Below, piece after piece: positions 1-6,150 of a DNA stretch of 11,338 nt. A program made the position numbers and the translations under genes. Location: positions 1 through 11,338 of the forward strand of contig CAJQRT010000002.1 of assembly GCA_905612335.1 (NCBI GenBank), in the 5' to 3' direction. The notes under the pieces are model-generated. The model did no database searches and was not told the DNA's origin. It was given only the letters and a program-made list of their open reading frames with translations. The DNA comes from an uncultured Candidatus Pelagibacter sp. Lineage in GTDB: Bacteria; Pseudomonadota; Alphaproteobacteria; Pelagibacterales; Pelagibacteraceae. The first letter of the stretch is position 1, and each line of letters starts with the position of its first letter.

Positions 1-1
1 A

Positions 2-625
2 GATGGACATAGAATCGTAGAAATTGGATGTATTGAGTTAGAAAACTTGATACCAACCAAAAATAGATTTCACTGTTATCTTAATCCTGAAAGAAAGGTT
101 TCTGAAAAAGCCCTAGAAGTTCATGGTTATACAGATGAATTTTTATCTACCCAAAAAAAATTTGCAGAAATAGTTGATGATTTTTTGGGCTTCATAGAAA
201 ATAAGAGACTTGTAATACACAACGCTGAATTTGACTTATCCCACTTAAACAACGAATTAGCATTGCTAGGTAAGAAGAAATTAAACAGTGAAAATGTTAT
301 AGACACACTTGCTTTAGCCAGGGATAAATTCCCAGGCTCTCCAATAAGCCTTGATGCATTGTGCAAAAGGTACAGAGTAGATAATTCAAAAAGAACACAA
401 CATACAGCTCTTATTGACTGTGATCTATTAGCTAAAGTTTATATTAATCTTCTTGATCAAAAAGAACCAACTTTAAACTTCAAAAACGAAGATAATGAAA
501 AAATAATAATAAACTCAAATGACACAAACCAGTATTATAAAAAAGTAGTTAAACCATCAGAAGCAGAACTTAAACTTCATAAAGAATATTTAAAAAATAA
601 TTTAAAGAAGAATTTTTTTAATTAG
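2..625 (+). CDS. dnaQ: DNA polymerase III epsilon subunit (3'-5' proofreading exonuclease), 5' end outside window
   Basis: This is the proofreading exonuclease of the replicative polymerase, a DEDDh-family enzyme bound to the alpha subunit. The frame is open from base 2, where it reads DGHRIVEIG, a stretch found in DnaQ just after the ExoI motif. The gene therefore begins upstream of the window, and a TTG at 47 is an internal codon, not the start. ExoI (DxE) is off the edge. ExoII is visible as HNAEFD (Asn codon at 221, Asp codon at 233). ExoIII is H-x4-D, with catalytic His codon at 401 and Asp codon at 416. After the nuclease domain comes a Lys/Asn-rich tail of about 50 residues, where DnaQ proteins usually carry the segment that binds the polymerase. 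The stop codon lies inside the end of convergent secB (8-base overlap). Family assignment is firm. Confidence 0.93.
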   Translation, partial: DGHRIVEIGCIELENLIPTKNRFHCYLNPERKVSEKALEVHGYTDEFLSTQKKFAEIVDDFLGFIENKRLVIHNAEFDLSHLNNELALLGKKKLNSENVIDTLALARDKFPGSPISLDALCKRYRVDNSKRTQHTALIDCDLLAKVYINLLDQKEPTLNFKNEDNEKIIINSNDTNQYYKKVVKPSEAELKLHKEYLKNNLKKNFFN

Positions 626-1040
626 CTCTTTGCTTATATAATTCAGTAAAATCAACTTTTTTTTCAAATTTTATTCCAGGATAACCAGAGTCGGTTAATA
701 AATTTAAAAATATTCTCTCTAGGTCAGGATAAATTTTATTAGGCACATCACATAGGATAATTTTTTCCATTTCTTTTTTATCAGAAACTTTTTCATCTAT
801 TTTAACTATAGATGTGTAAGTTATTTCAAAATGTGCTTTTTTTAAAATTTCAGGTTGGTCTGAAAATTTTATGTTTATATTGACTTCAATAATTCCGTCT
901 TTCACTGCCTTTGATTTAATGTCAATATTTAATTTGTATTTAGTAATTTTATCTCTTACAGATATATATGTTGGAGCGTCAGGTGTTTCACTCGACATAT
1001 CTTTAATAAAGCATCCAATAATTTTATAATTTTCTGTCAT
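618..1040 (-). CDS. secB: Protein-export chaperone SecB
   Basis: SecB is a cytosolic tetrameric chaperone that keeps preproteins unfolded and hands them to SecA. The 140-residue protein matches the family end to end. Near the N-terminus is the IKDMSSETP stretch, in the middle are alternating beta-strand blocks (KYKLNIDIKSK, EVNINIKF), and the end carries the SecB signature SGYPGIKFEKKVDFTELYKQ. It is slightly shorter than the roughly 150-160 residues usual in proteobacteria. Two ATGs are possible, at 1046 and 1040. I chose 1040 because a GAGG motif (1047-1050, minus strand) is 6 bases from it, whereas it directly abuts the first ATG. The gene starts inside the 3' end of fxsA, so the two are probably one transcript, and it ends inside convergent dnaQ. 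Confidence 0.92.
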   Translation of the reverse strand: MTENYKIIGCFIKDMSSETPDAPTYISVRDKITKYKLNIDIKSKAVKDGIIEVNINIKFSDQPEILKKAHFEITYTSIVKIDEKVSDKKEMEKIILCDVPNKIYPDLERIFLNLLTDSGYPGIKFEKKVDFTELYKQRAN

Positions 1041-1446
1041 TATCATCCTCTATATCTTCAAATTCACCATTAATAAAATCTTGTTTCTTATTTATAGGTT
1101 TTTTTTTAATTGATACTTTTTTAAATATCAATTTTCTTGTTGGTGGAAATATTATTAATAAACCCAAGAAGTCTGTAGCAAAACCAGGTAAAATCAAAAG
1201 TAATGCTGCAAATGCTAAAGCCGCACCTGAAATAATCTCATAAACTGGAAGTTCATTTTTTACCATTTGAGACATTCCTGACTTTAGTGTGTTAAAACCT
1301 TCATATCTGGCGTAGATAATGCCAAAGAAGGCCGTAATAAAAATAAGTAAAATCGTGTTAAAAGCCCCAATTTGAGAGCCCAACTTGATAAACAAATAAA
1401 TCTCAATAATAGGAATGCCAATTAGTAATAATAAAAATGTGTTCAT
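1024..1446 (-). CDS. fxsA: FxsA family inner-membrane protein
   Basis: A 140-residue small integral membrane protein of the FxsA family. Its E. coli namesake, when overproduced, relieves F-plasmid exclusion of phage T7; its normal role is unknown. Hydrophobic segments lie at about residues 3-20, 27-46 and 70-100. The family hallmarks are visible: PIIEIYLFIKLG near the start, YARYEG after the second segment, and LLILPGFATDFLGLLI followed by PPTR. The tail is highly charged (Lys-rich, then Asp/Glu-rich), as expected for a cytoplasmic end. It precedes and overlaps secB by 17 bases, and is divergent from the tim44-like gene across 58 bases. The fxsA/secB/Tim44 neighbourhood is one I associate with alphaproteobacteria, but it does not reveal the function. 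Confidence 0.9.
   Translation of the reverse strand: MNTFLLLLIGIPIIEIYLFIKLGSQIGAFNTILLIFITAFFGIIYARYEGFNTLKSGMSQMVKNELPVYEIISGAALAFAALLLILPGFATDFLGLLIIFPPTRKLIFKKVSIKKKPINKKQDFINGEFEDIEDDNDRKL
1047..1050 (-). promoter_or_regulatory. Shine-Dalgarno motif deciding the secB start
   Basis: GAGG on the minus strand lies 6 bases before the ATG at 1040 and 0 bases before the ATG at 1046. Only the downstream ATG has workable spacing. The motif sits within the acidic C-terminal codons of fxsA, so secB translation would be coupled to fxsA. Confidence 0.5.
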
Positions 1447-1454
1447 TTGTCTTT

Positions 1455-1483
1455 ACTCTAAATTGCTAGTTGTAATTAATCAA
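1455..1483 (-). promoter_or_regulatory. Candidate promoter for fxsA-secB
   Basis: On the minus strand, TTGATT (1483-1478) and TAGAGT (1460-1455) are separated by 17 bases. Each shares 4 of 6 positions with the sigma-70 consensus. The predicted start of transcription, near 1448, is about 2 bases before the fxsA ATG. In such AT-rich DNA boxes of this quality arise often by chance. Placement in the only non-coding gap between two divergent genes is the main support. Confidence 0.3.
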
Positions 1484-1498
1484 CATAGTAAATATTAT
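1470..1498 (+). promoter_or_regulatory. Candidate promoter for the tim44-like gene
   Basis: TTGTAA (1470-1475, 4/6 to the -35 consensus) and TATTAT (1493-1498, 5/6 to the -10 consensus) have a 17-base spacer. Transcription would begin at about 1504-1506, at or next to the ATG at 1505. No Shine-Dalgarno sequence precedes that ATG, which fits a leaderless mRNA. The promoter overlaps the candidate fxsA promoter on the other strand. Confidence 0.4.
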
Positions 1499-1504
1499 TA
1501 AATT

Positions 1505-2098
1505 ATGAGTTATAGTTTTGAATACATAGACATTATTCTTTTAGCGATGATTGCTGGTTTTATCTTTCTTCGTCTAAGAGGGATACTTGGTAAAAAAACT
1601 GGTTTCGAAGGAAAAATTTCACCCCAATTTGAAAAAGCATTTCAAAAAACAAATATAGCCACAAAACCAGCCAGTGAAAATTTTGATGAAGTATCACAAA
1701 AAGAATTTTTAAAAGGCGCAAAAATTGCTTACGAAACAATTATTACAGATTTTAGTGATAGTGATAATAAGCTGATAGAAAGCAAACCGCTTTTGGGTAA
1801 AAAAATTTACGATCAGTTTAAAGAGGCGCTTGAAGATAGAGCTAATAAAGACCATTTTGCTGAAATAACTTTTATAGGGATTAAGTCAGCTGTAATCATA
1901 ACTCATAAAAAAATTGAGGATAGTTTAGAAGTTAAAGTGGATTTTGTTAGTGAAATTATTACATGCATAAAAGACAAAGATAAAAAGATTGTGTCAGGAG
2001 ATAGTGAGAAAATAAAAACCGTTTATGATACTTGGGTTTTCTCAAAAGACATAAAATCATCAAATCCAAACTGGCTATTAATTGATACTATTACTTAA
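1505..2098 (+). CDS. Tim44-like domain membrane-associated protein (TimA type)
   Basis: A 197-residue protein with one N-terminal hydrophobic segment (about residues 8-24), a Gly/Lys-rich linker, and a C-terminal Tim44-like domain (about 65-197). This is the layout of alphaproteobacterial relatives of the mitochondrial import protein Tim44. Visible hallmarks are the EFLKGAKIAYETII helix, the DFVSEI strand region, and the closing DTWVFSKD...NPNWLLIDT, typical of the fold. The domain probably faces the cytoplasm or is held at the inner membrane. In bacteria the function is poorly defined; membrane-protein biogenesis is an inference from the mitochondrial homologue. It starts 58 bases from divergent fxsA and has no Shine-Dalgarno sequence. 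Its TAA stop is followed at once, in the same frame, by the TTG start of the Smr-domain gene. Confidence 0.85.
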   Translation: MSYSFEYIDIILLAMIAGFIFLRLRGILGKKTGFEGKISPQFEKAFQKTNIATKPASENFDEVSQKEFLKGAKIAYETIITDFSDSDNKLIESKPLLGKKIYDQFKEALEDRANKDHFAEITFIGIKSAVIITHKKIEDSLEVKVDFVSEIITCIKDKDKKIVSGDSEKIKTVYDTWVFSKDIKSSNPNWLLIDTIT

Positions 2099-2617
2099 TT
2101 GATTAAGAAGATAACAGACAAAGATAAAGAAGATTGGGAAAATTTCCTAAATACCAAAAAAAAAAATCTTAATAAAAATCCTGTAAAAAAAAAAGATATA
2201 AAAAACCCAGATAAAGACAAACAGGACTGGGAAAACTTTTTAAATAATAAAGAGAAAATTCCTAATAAAGATTCTATTCTTAAAAAGAATACAAGATATG
2301 AGAAGATAAAGAAAATAGATCTTCATGGTTATACAATCGAAGAAGCAAATAAGGCCATAGAACAATTTATTCAAAAATGTTTTGATGAAAGTGTTACTAA
2401 AATAATTGTGATTACAGGCAAAGGACTAAGGTCTAAAAATGTTGAAAACCCTTACCTTTCAAAAGATTTGAGTATACTAAAATATTCAGTTCCAGAATTT
2501 ATTGAAAACAATAAAAATTTAACACAATTTATTATTGAGATTATAGACGCCAAGATTGAAGATGGTGGTAGTGGAGCTTTCTATATTCATCTTAAAAATA
2601 AAAATAAATTTAAATAG
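2099..2617 (+). CDS. Smr-domain (MutS2 C-terminal-like) protein with TTG start
   Basis: A 172-residue protein. The Smr domain occupies about residues 70-170, with the family motifs DLHG (74-77), TGKGLRS (TGxG motif) and the closing GGSGAFYIHLK. Smr domains are nucleases or nucleic-acid-binding modules found in MutS2 and stand-alone proteins; DNA versus RNA substrate cannot be read here. Residues 1-69 are a charged linker containing a duplicated 31-residue unit, DKDKxDWENFLN (7-18 and 38-49). The start must be TTG at 2099 (or the rarer ATT at 2102): the codon before is the tim44 stop, and the translation shows no internal Met. Two A tracts of 11 and 10 bases lie in the linker region. The duplicated motif reads in phase before, between and after the tracts, so I see no frameshift. 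The gene is probably cotranscribed with the tim44-like gene. Confidence 0.85.
   Translation: MIKKITDKDKEDWENFLNTKKKNLNKNPVKKKDIKNPDKDKQDWENFLNNKEKIPNKDSILKKNTRYEKIKKIDLHGYTIEEANKAIEQFIQKCFDESVTKIIVITGKGLRSKNVENPYLSKDLSILKYSVPEFIENNKNLTQFIIEIIDAKIEDGGSGAFYIHLKNKNKFK
2117..2287 (+). repeat. In-frame 93-base tandem duplication within the Smr gene
   Basis: Two diverged copies encode residues 7-37 and 38-63 of the Smr protein, with a period of 31 codons. Copy 1 starts DKDKEDWENFLN and copy 2 starts DKDKQDWENFLN. Matching positions continue more weakly through Lys/Asn-rich sequence (NKNPVKKK against NKDSILKK). Synonymous differences between copies (for example gataaagaa against gacaaacag) show it is not a fresh duplication. 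Confidence 0.75.
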
Positions 2618-2628
2618 CAATTTAAGAA

Positions 2629-2739
2629 ATGAATATAATCAAACAAAAATTAAATATTTTAAAATCAAAGAATAACTTTTTGTTAAATAATTTTATACAT
2701 ATTAGTTTTTGGTTTTACACACTGATAAATTTACGTTAA
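2629..2739 (+). CDS. Doubtful 36-codon ORF in the smr-sulfotransferase gap
   Basis: An ATG at 2629 opens 36 codons ending with TAA at 2737-2739. It nearly fills the 138-base gap, starting 11 bases after the Smr stop and ending 16 bases before the sulfotransferase ATG. The N-half is Lys/Asn-rich (MNIIKQKLNILKSK) and the C-half is hydrophobic and aromatic (ISFWFYTL). I recognise no family and see no ribosome-binding site. Stops are frequent in AT-rich DNA, so 36 open codons are mildly unusual but well within chance. The same gap must carry any sulfotransferase promoter. A TTTACA (2714-2719) with TAATAC 17 bases on (2737-2742) is a weak candidate. Confidence 0.15.
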   Translation: MNIIKQKLNILKSKNNFLLNNFIHISFWFYTLINLR

Positions 2740-2755
2740 TACTTGTTTAATATTC

Positions 2756-3577
2756 ATGTTTGTTTGGCTGGCATCTTACCCTAAAAGTGGAAATACATTG
2801 TTAAGATCAATGTTGGCAGCATATTTATTTTCCAAAGATGGTATTTACAACTTTAGTTTAATAAGAAATATTAAACAGTTTCCCCATGGTGGTTTATTTA
2901 TAAAGATGGGCATTGATATTAAAAACCATAATGAAACAGTTAAAAATTATATTAAAGTTCAAGAAAGCTTTAATAAAAAAGATGCAGTACAATTTTTAAA
3001 AACTCATAGTTATCTTTTCAATTTTAATAAAGAAAATGCTTTTACAGACTTTAATAACACTCTGGGTGTAATTTATATTGTTAGAGATCCAAGAAATGTT
3101 GTTACTTCATTTTCTAAGTATAGAGGTCTTACAAATGAAGAAATGGCTGACTTTATGATTACAGGATCAGGAGATGGCCTTACCTGGACTAATAATTGGG
3201 CTAGTAATTTTAATAGTTGGAAATTATTCAAAGAACATAAAAGATATTTATTAATTAAATATGAAGATCTGATTAATAAACGTGAGTTAACTTTTTTAAA
3301 TATTTTAAATTTTATTCACAAAATAACAAAATCAAAATTAGTTTTAGATAAAGAAAAATTTGATAATACCATTAAAACAACAAGTTTTGAAAACATGCAA
3401 AAATTAGAGAAAGAAAATGGGTTTAGTGAGGCTGGTATAAATGAAAGAACGGGAGAAAAAGTACCTTTTTTTAATTTAGGACCTAAAAATGATTGGAGAC
3501 AGTTTTTAGATCCAGCAATAATTCAAAAAATAGAAAAAGCTTTTAAAAAAGAAATGGAAGAACTTGGTTATTTGTAG
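2756..3577 (+). CDS. PAPS-dependent sulfotransferase domain protein
   Basis: A 273-residue soluble sulfotransferase (Sulfotransfer_1 type), expected to move a sulfuryl group from PAPS to a hydroxyl or amine acceptor. The start is secure because the N-terminus runs straight into the 5'-phosphosulfate-binding loop WLASYPKSGNT (residues 4-14). KTH (82-84) supplies the usual catalytic histidine. IVRDPRNVVTSFSKY (108-122) is the 3'-phosphate-binding segment. LGPKNDWRQFL (241-251) corresponds to the C-terminal cofactor-binding GDW-type motif. The acceptor cannot be told from sequence; a surface glycan, lipid or small metabolite are all possible. No sulfate-activation genes (cysD/N/C) are nearby. 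It sits alone between conserved housekeeping genes and ends 3 bases before the convergent hslU stop. It is the gene in the window least expected at this locus, so perhaps acquired, although its AT-rich composition matches its neighbours. Confidence 0.88.
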   Translation: MFVWLASYPKSGNTLLRSMLAAYLFSKDGIYNFSLIRNIKQFPHGGLFIKMGIDIKNHNETVKNYIKVQESFNKKDAVQFLKTHSYLFNFNKENAFTDFNNTLGVIYIVRDPRNVVTSFSKYRGLTNEEMADFMITGSGDGLTWTNNWASNFNSWKLFKEHKRYLLIKYEDLINKRELTFLNILNFIHKITKSKLVLDKEKFDNTIKTTSFENMQKLEKENGFSEAGINERTGEKVPFFNLGPKNDWRQFLDPAIIQKIEKAFKKEMEELGYL

Positions 3578-3580
3578 TTT

Positions 3581-4948
3581 CTAAAGAATAAATTTAGATA
3601 AATCTGTATCTTTCACAAGTTCATCTAGGTTTTGTTTTACATACGCAGAATCGATTATAATTTTTTCACCAGCTCTATCTGTTGCCGTAAAGCTAATATC
3701 ATCTAATATTCTCTCAATAATAGTGTGCAGTCTTCTAGCACCAATATTTTCTACAGTATTATTAACTTCTGAAGCCATATTGGCAATTGCATCAATACCA
3801 TCATCAGAAAATTCTAGTTCAACGTTTTCTGTTTTTAAAAGAGCAACGTACTGTTTAATTAAACTATAGTCTGGCTCTTTAAGAATTCTTTTAAAATCAT
3901 CACTAGTTAAAGCTTCAAGCTCAACTCTTATTGGCAGTCTGCCTTGTAATTCTGGAAGTAAGTCCGAAGGTTTTGCTAGTTGGAATGCTCCAGATGCAAT
4001 AAATAAAATATGATCGGTTTTAATTGTACCGTACTTTGTGCTAACTGTTGTTCCTTCAATTAGTGGAAGTAGATCTCTTTGTACTCCTTCTCTAGAAACA
4101 TCTCCACCAGATCTATCCGTTCTCCCTGAAATTTTATCTATTTCGTCTAAAAAAACTATTCCATTATTTTCTGTTGAATCTTTTGCTGATTTTATAATCT
4201 TATCTTCTTCTATTAACTTGTCAGCTTCATCATTAATTAATATCTCATGAGATTCTTTAACAGTCATTTTCTTCTTTTTCTGTTTATTGCCAACAGATTT
4301 TCCAATCATCTCTCCAATATTTATCATTCCAATGTTTGCTCCAGGCATTCCAGGAATTTCAAAAGCAGCTTGAGAGCCACTATCATTTACTGCAATTTCA
4401 ATTTCATTATCATCTAGATCACCATCCCTCAATCTTTTTCTAAAGCTTTCCCTTGTAGCAAGACTTGCTTTATTTCCAACTAGAGCATCTAAAACTATTT
4501 CTTCTGCTAATTTTTGTGCCTTTGCATGAACTTCTTTTCTTTTCTTTACTTTCTCCATTGCAATTGCAATTTCAAGTAGATCTCTTATAATTTGCTCAAC
4601 ATCTCTTCCAACATACCCAACCTCAGTGAATCTTGTGGCTTCTACCTTTACAAAAGGAGCTTCTGCTAATTTTGATAATCTTCTAGAAATTTCTGTTTTA
4701 CCAACCCCTGTTGGCCCGATCATTAAAATATTTTTAGGTAAAACTTCATCTTTCATTTCACCTTTTAAAGCTTGTCTTCTCCATCTATTTCTTAAAGCAA
4801 TGGCAACTGCTTTTTTAGCTTTATTTTGCCCAACAACATATCTATCTAATTCAGAAACTATTTCTCTAGGCGACAAAGAACTGACTAAAGAGTTGTCTTT
4901 CTTTTCAGCTTTTTCTTTTGGAAAAGGAGTAACGTTTGTATCTTTCAT
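3581..4948 (-). CDS. hslU: ATP-dependent protease ATPase subunit HslU (ClpY)
   Basis: The AAA+ unfoldase of the HslVU (ClpYQ) protease; its hexamer feeds unfolded proteins into HslV. The 455 residues hold all family elements: [14 protein letters not shown] (about 28-41), Walker A GPTGVGKT (78-85), pore loop GYVG (111-114), an intermediate I domain (about 120-245), Walker B IVFLDEID (264-271), and [12 protein letters not shown] (about 333-344), which includes the arginine-finger region. It closes with LSKFIL, the C-terminal tail type that docks into HslV. Compared with E. coli HslU it has about 20 extra N-terminal Lys-rich residues. The ATG is kept because it overlaps the hslV stop as TAATG, a classic coupled start. 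It is convergent with the sulfotransferase gene, with a 3-base gap. Confidence 0.97.
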   Translation of the reverse strand: MKDTNVTPFPKEKAEKKDNSLVSSLSPREIVSELDRYVVGQNKAKKAVAIALRNRWRRQALKGEMKDEVLPKNILMIGPTGVGKTEISRRLSKLAEAPFVKVEATRFTEVGYVGRDVEQIIRDLLEIAIAMEKVKKRKEVHAKAQKLAEEIVLDALVGNKASLATRESFRKRLRDGDLDDNEIEIAVNDSGSQAAFEIPGMPGANIGMINIGEMIGKSVGNKQKKKKMTVKESHEILINDEADKLIEEDKIIKSAKDSTENNGIVFLDEIDKISGRTDRSGGDVSREGVQRDLLPLIEGTTVSTKYGTIKTDHILFIASGAFQLAKPSDLLPELQGRLPIRVELEALTSDDFKRILKEPDYSLIKQYVALLKTENVELEFSDDGIDAIANMASEVNNTVENIGARRLHTIIERILDDISFTATDRAGEKIIIDSAYVKQNLDELVKDTDLSKFIL

Positions 4949-5463
4949 TAAATTTTTTCAATTTTAATATTATTATTAGTGAATACACAAATTTCAGATG
5001 CAACTTGAATTGCTTTTCTTGCAACTTCTTCAGCACTCAAATTTGTATCTAATAAAACTTTAGCAGCAGCCAAAGCATAATTTCCACCTGATCCTATACC
5101 TATGGCATCACCCTCTGGCTCTAATACATCACCAGTTCCTGAAATTATAAAGCTATTTTCTTTATCGCCAATAGCCATTAAAGCTTCCAGTCTTCTTAAA
5201 TATTTATCAGTTCGCCAATCTTTTGCTAACTCGACAGCTGCCCTTGGAAGATTACCGGCATGCTTTTCAAGTTTTGCTTCCAGTCTTTCAAACAAAGTTA
5301 ATGCATCTGCAGTTGATCCAGCAAATCCAGCTATTACATTTCTTTTTTCAATTTTTCTAACTTTTGCAGCAGTGCTTTTTATAACAGTATTGCCCATACT
5401 TACCTGGCCATCCCCTGCAACCACTACTTCATTGTTTTTTCTAATAAGAACTATTGTAGTCAT
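4948..5463 (-). CDS. hslV: ATP-dependent protease proteolytic subunit HslV (ClpQ)
   Basis: The dodecameric threonine peptidase of the HslVU complex (171 residues). It begins MTTIV, so removal of Met exposes the catalytic Thr. AGDGQ holds the conserved Asp (residue 18) and Lys34 is the active-site lysine of the KVRKIE stretch. [17 protein letters not shown] and the [10 protein letters not shown] loop are typical family blocks. The start is fixed: the codon before the ATG is TCT and the one before that is an in-frame TAA, so no propeptide can be encoded. Many alphaproteobacterial HslVs have a short propeptide before Gly-Thr-Thr. It is the first gene of the hslVU operon, and its stop overlaps the hslU start by one base. 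It diverges from hisB across 91 bases. No Shine-Dalgarno sequence precedes it. Confidence 0.97.
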   Translation of the reverse strand: MTTIVLIRKNNEVVVAGDGQVSMGNTVIKSTAAKVRKIEKRNVIAGFAGSTADALTLFERLEAKLEKHAGNLPRAAVELAKDWRTDKYLRRLEALMAIGDKENSFIISGTGDVLEPEGDAIGIGSGGNYALAAAKVLLDTNLSAEEVARKAIQVASEICVFTNNNIKIEKI

Positions 5464-5514
5464 AGATTATAAATGGATATTAATTTTTATTCTTCAAGTA
5501 GTAGATTGCAAATA

Positions 5515-5543
5515 TTGATATAGTTAATTAATCCTTATATACA
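5515..5543 (+). promoter_or_regulatory. Candidate promoter for the his operon
   Basis: TTGATA (5515-5520, 5/6 to the -35 consensus) and TATACA (5538-5543, 4/6) are 17 bases apart, placing transcription start near 5550, about 5 bases before the hisB ATG. A second possible -10, TATTAT at 5544-5549, would give a start at the ATG itself but has a poor -35. Either way there is no space for a leader peptide or attenuator. Chance matches are common in this AT-rich gap. Confidence 0.33.
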
Positions 5544-5554
5544 TATTATATATT

Positions 5555-6145
5555 ATGAGCAGAATAGGAAAAGTTTCCAGAAAAACAAAAGAAACCAGCA
5601 TTAGTGTTGAAGTTAATATTGATGGCAAGGGTCAATATAGAATTGATACCGGAATAGGTTTTTTAGATCACATGCTTGAACAACTATCAAAGCATTCACT
5701 GATTGATTTAAAAGTTAAAGCAAAAGGTGACACTCATATAGATCTTCACCACACAACAGAAGATACTGGAATTGCCATAGGTGAGGCTTTAAAAAAAGCA
5801 CTGAAAGATTTTAAAGGAATTAAAAGATATGCTCATGCAATGATTCCAATGGATGAAACATTAACAAGAGTTGCAATTGATGTTTCAAATAGACCTTATT
5901 TAATATGGAAAGTAAAATTAAAAGTGGAAAGACTTGGAGAGATGGACACAGAACTTTTTAAAGAATGGTTTCAGGCATTTTCCCAATCAGCAGGAATAAC
6001 TCTGCACATGGAAAATATTTATGGAGATAATAGTCATCATATAATCGAGTCTTGTTTTAAGGCTTTAGCAAGGTCATTAAGAACAGCTTTAGAAATAGAC
6101 CCTAGAAATAAAAAGAGCATTCCATCAACTAAAGGCTCATTATAA
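5555..6145 (+). CDS. hisB: Imidazoleglycerol-phosphate dehydratase HisB
   Basis: Catalyses dehydration of imidazole glycerol phosphate to imidazole acetol phosphate, the sixth histidine step, in a Mn-dependent 24-mer. The 196-residue protein is the monofunctional form, without the phosphatase domain fused to it in E. coli. Metal-binding and catalytic blocks are clear: [12 protein letters not shown] (about 36-47), [17 protein letters not shown] (63-79) and [17 protein letters not shown] (160-176). It ends with the typical PSTKGSL. It is the first gene of the operon, and hisH starts 5 bases after its stop. The ATG follows a very AT-rich stretch without a Shine-Dalgarno sequence. Confidence 0.97.
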   Translation: MSRIGKVSRKTKETSISVEVNIDGKGQYRIDTGIGFLDHMLEQLSKHSLIDLKVKAKGDTHIDLHHTTEDTGIAIGEALKKALKDFKGIKRYAHAMIPMDETLTRVAIDVSNRPYLIWKVKLKVERLGEMDTELFKEWFQAFSQSAGITLHMENIYGDNSHHIIESCFKALARSLRTALEIDPRNKKSIPSTKGSL

Positions 6146-6150
6146 GTTTA

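Noticed and set aside
47..49. TTG at 47 as the dnaQ start, and GTG at 11193-11195 as the ftsK start
   Set aside because: Both frames continue to the window edge with clear DnaQ and FtsK sequence ([18 protein letters not shown]), so both genes are cut by the window rather than short.
120..133. A 14-base identity (ttcatggttataca) between dnaQ (120-133) and the Smr gene (2322-2335)
   Set aside because: Both encode His-Gly-Tyr-Thr in unrelated domains with the codons this AT-rich genome prefers; no flanking similarity, so coincidence rather than a repeat or attachment site.
3580..3598. Inverted repeat TCTAAA/TTTAGA with a 7-base loop at the sulfotransferase/hslU junction, as a two-way terminator
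   Set aside because: Only six nearly all-AT pairs, lying within the hslU end, with no T-run following on either strand.
4038..4967. Plus-strand ORFs of 70-113 codons inside hslU, and a 138-codon one over hslV (5102-5518)
   Set aside because: They are antisense shadows of strongly conserved hslU/hslV codons, with no family features of their own.
5464..5554. His leader peptide or T-box style attenuator before hisB
   Set aside because: No run of His codons, no stem-loop with T-run, and too little space between the likely promoter and hisB.
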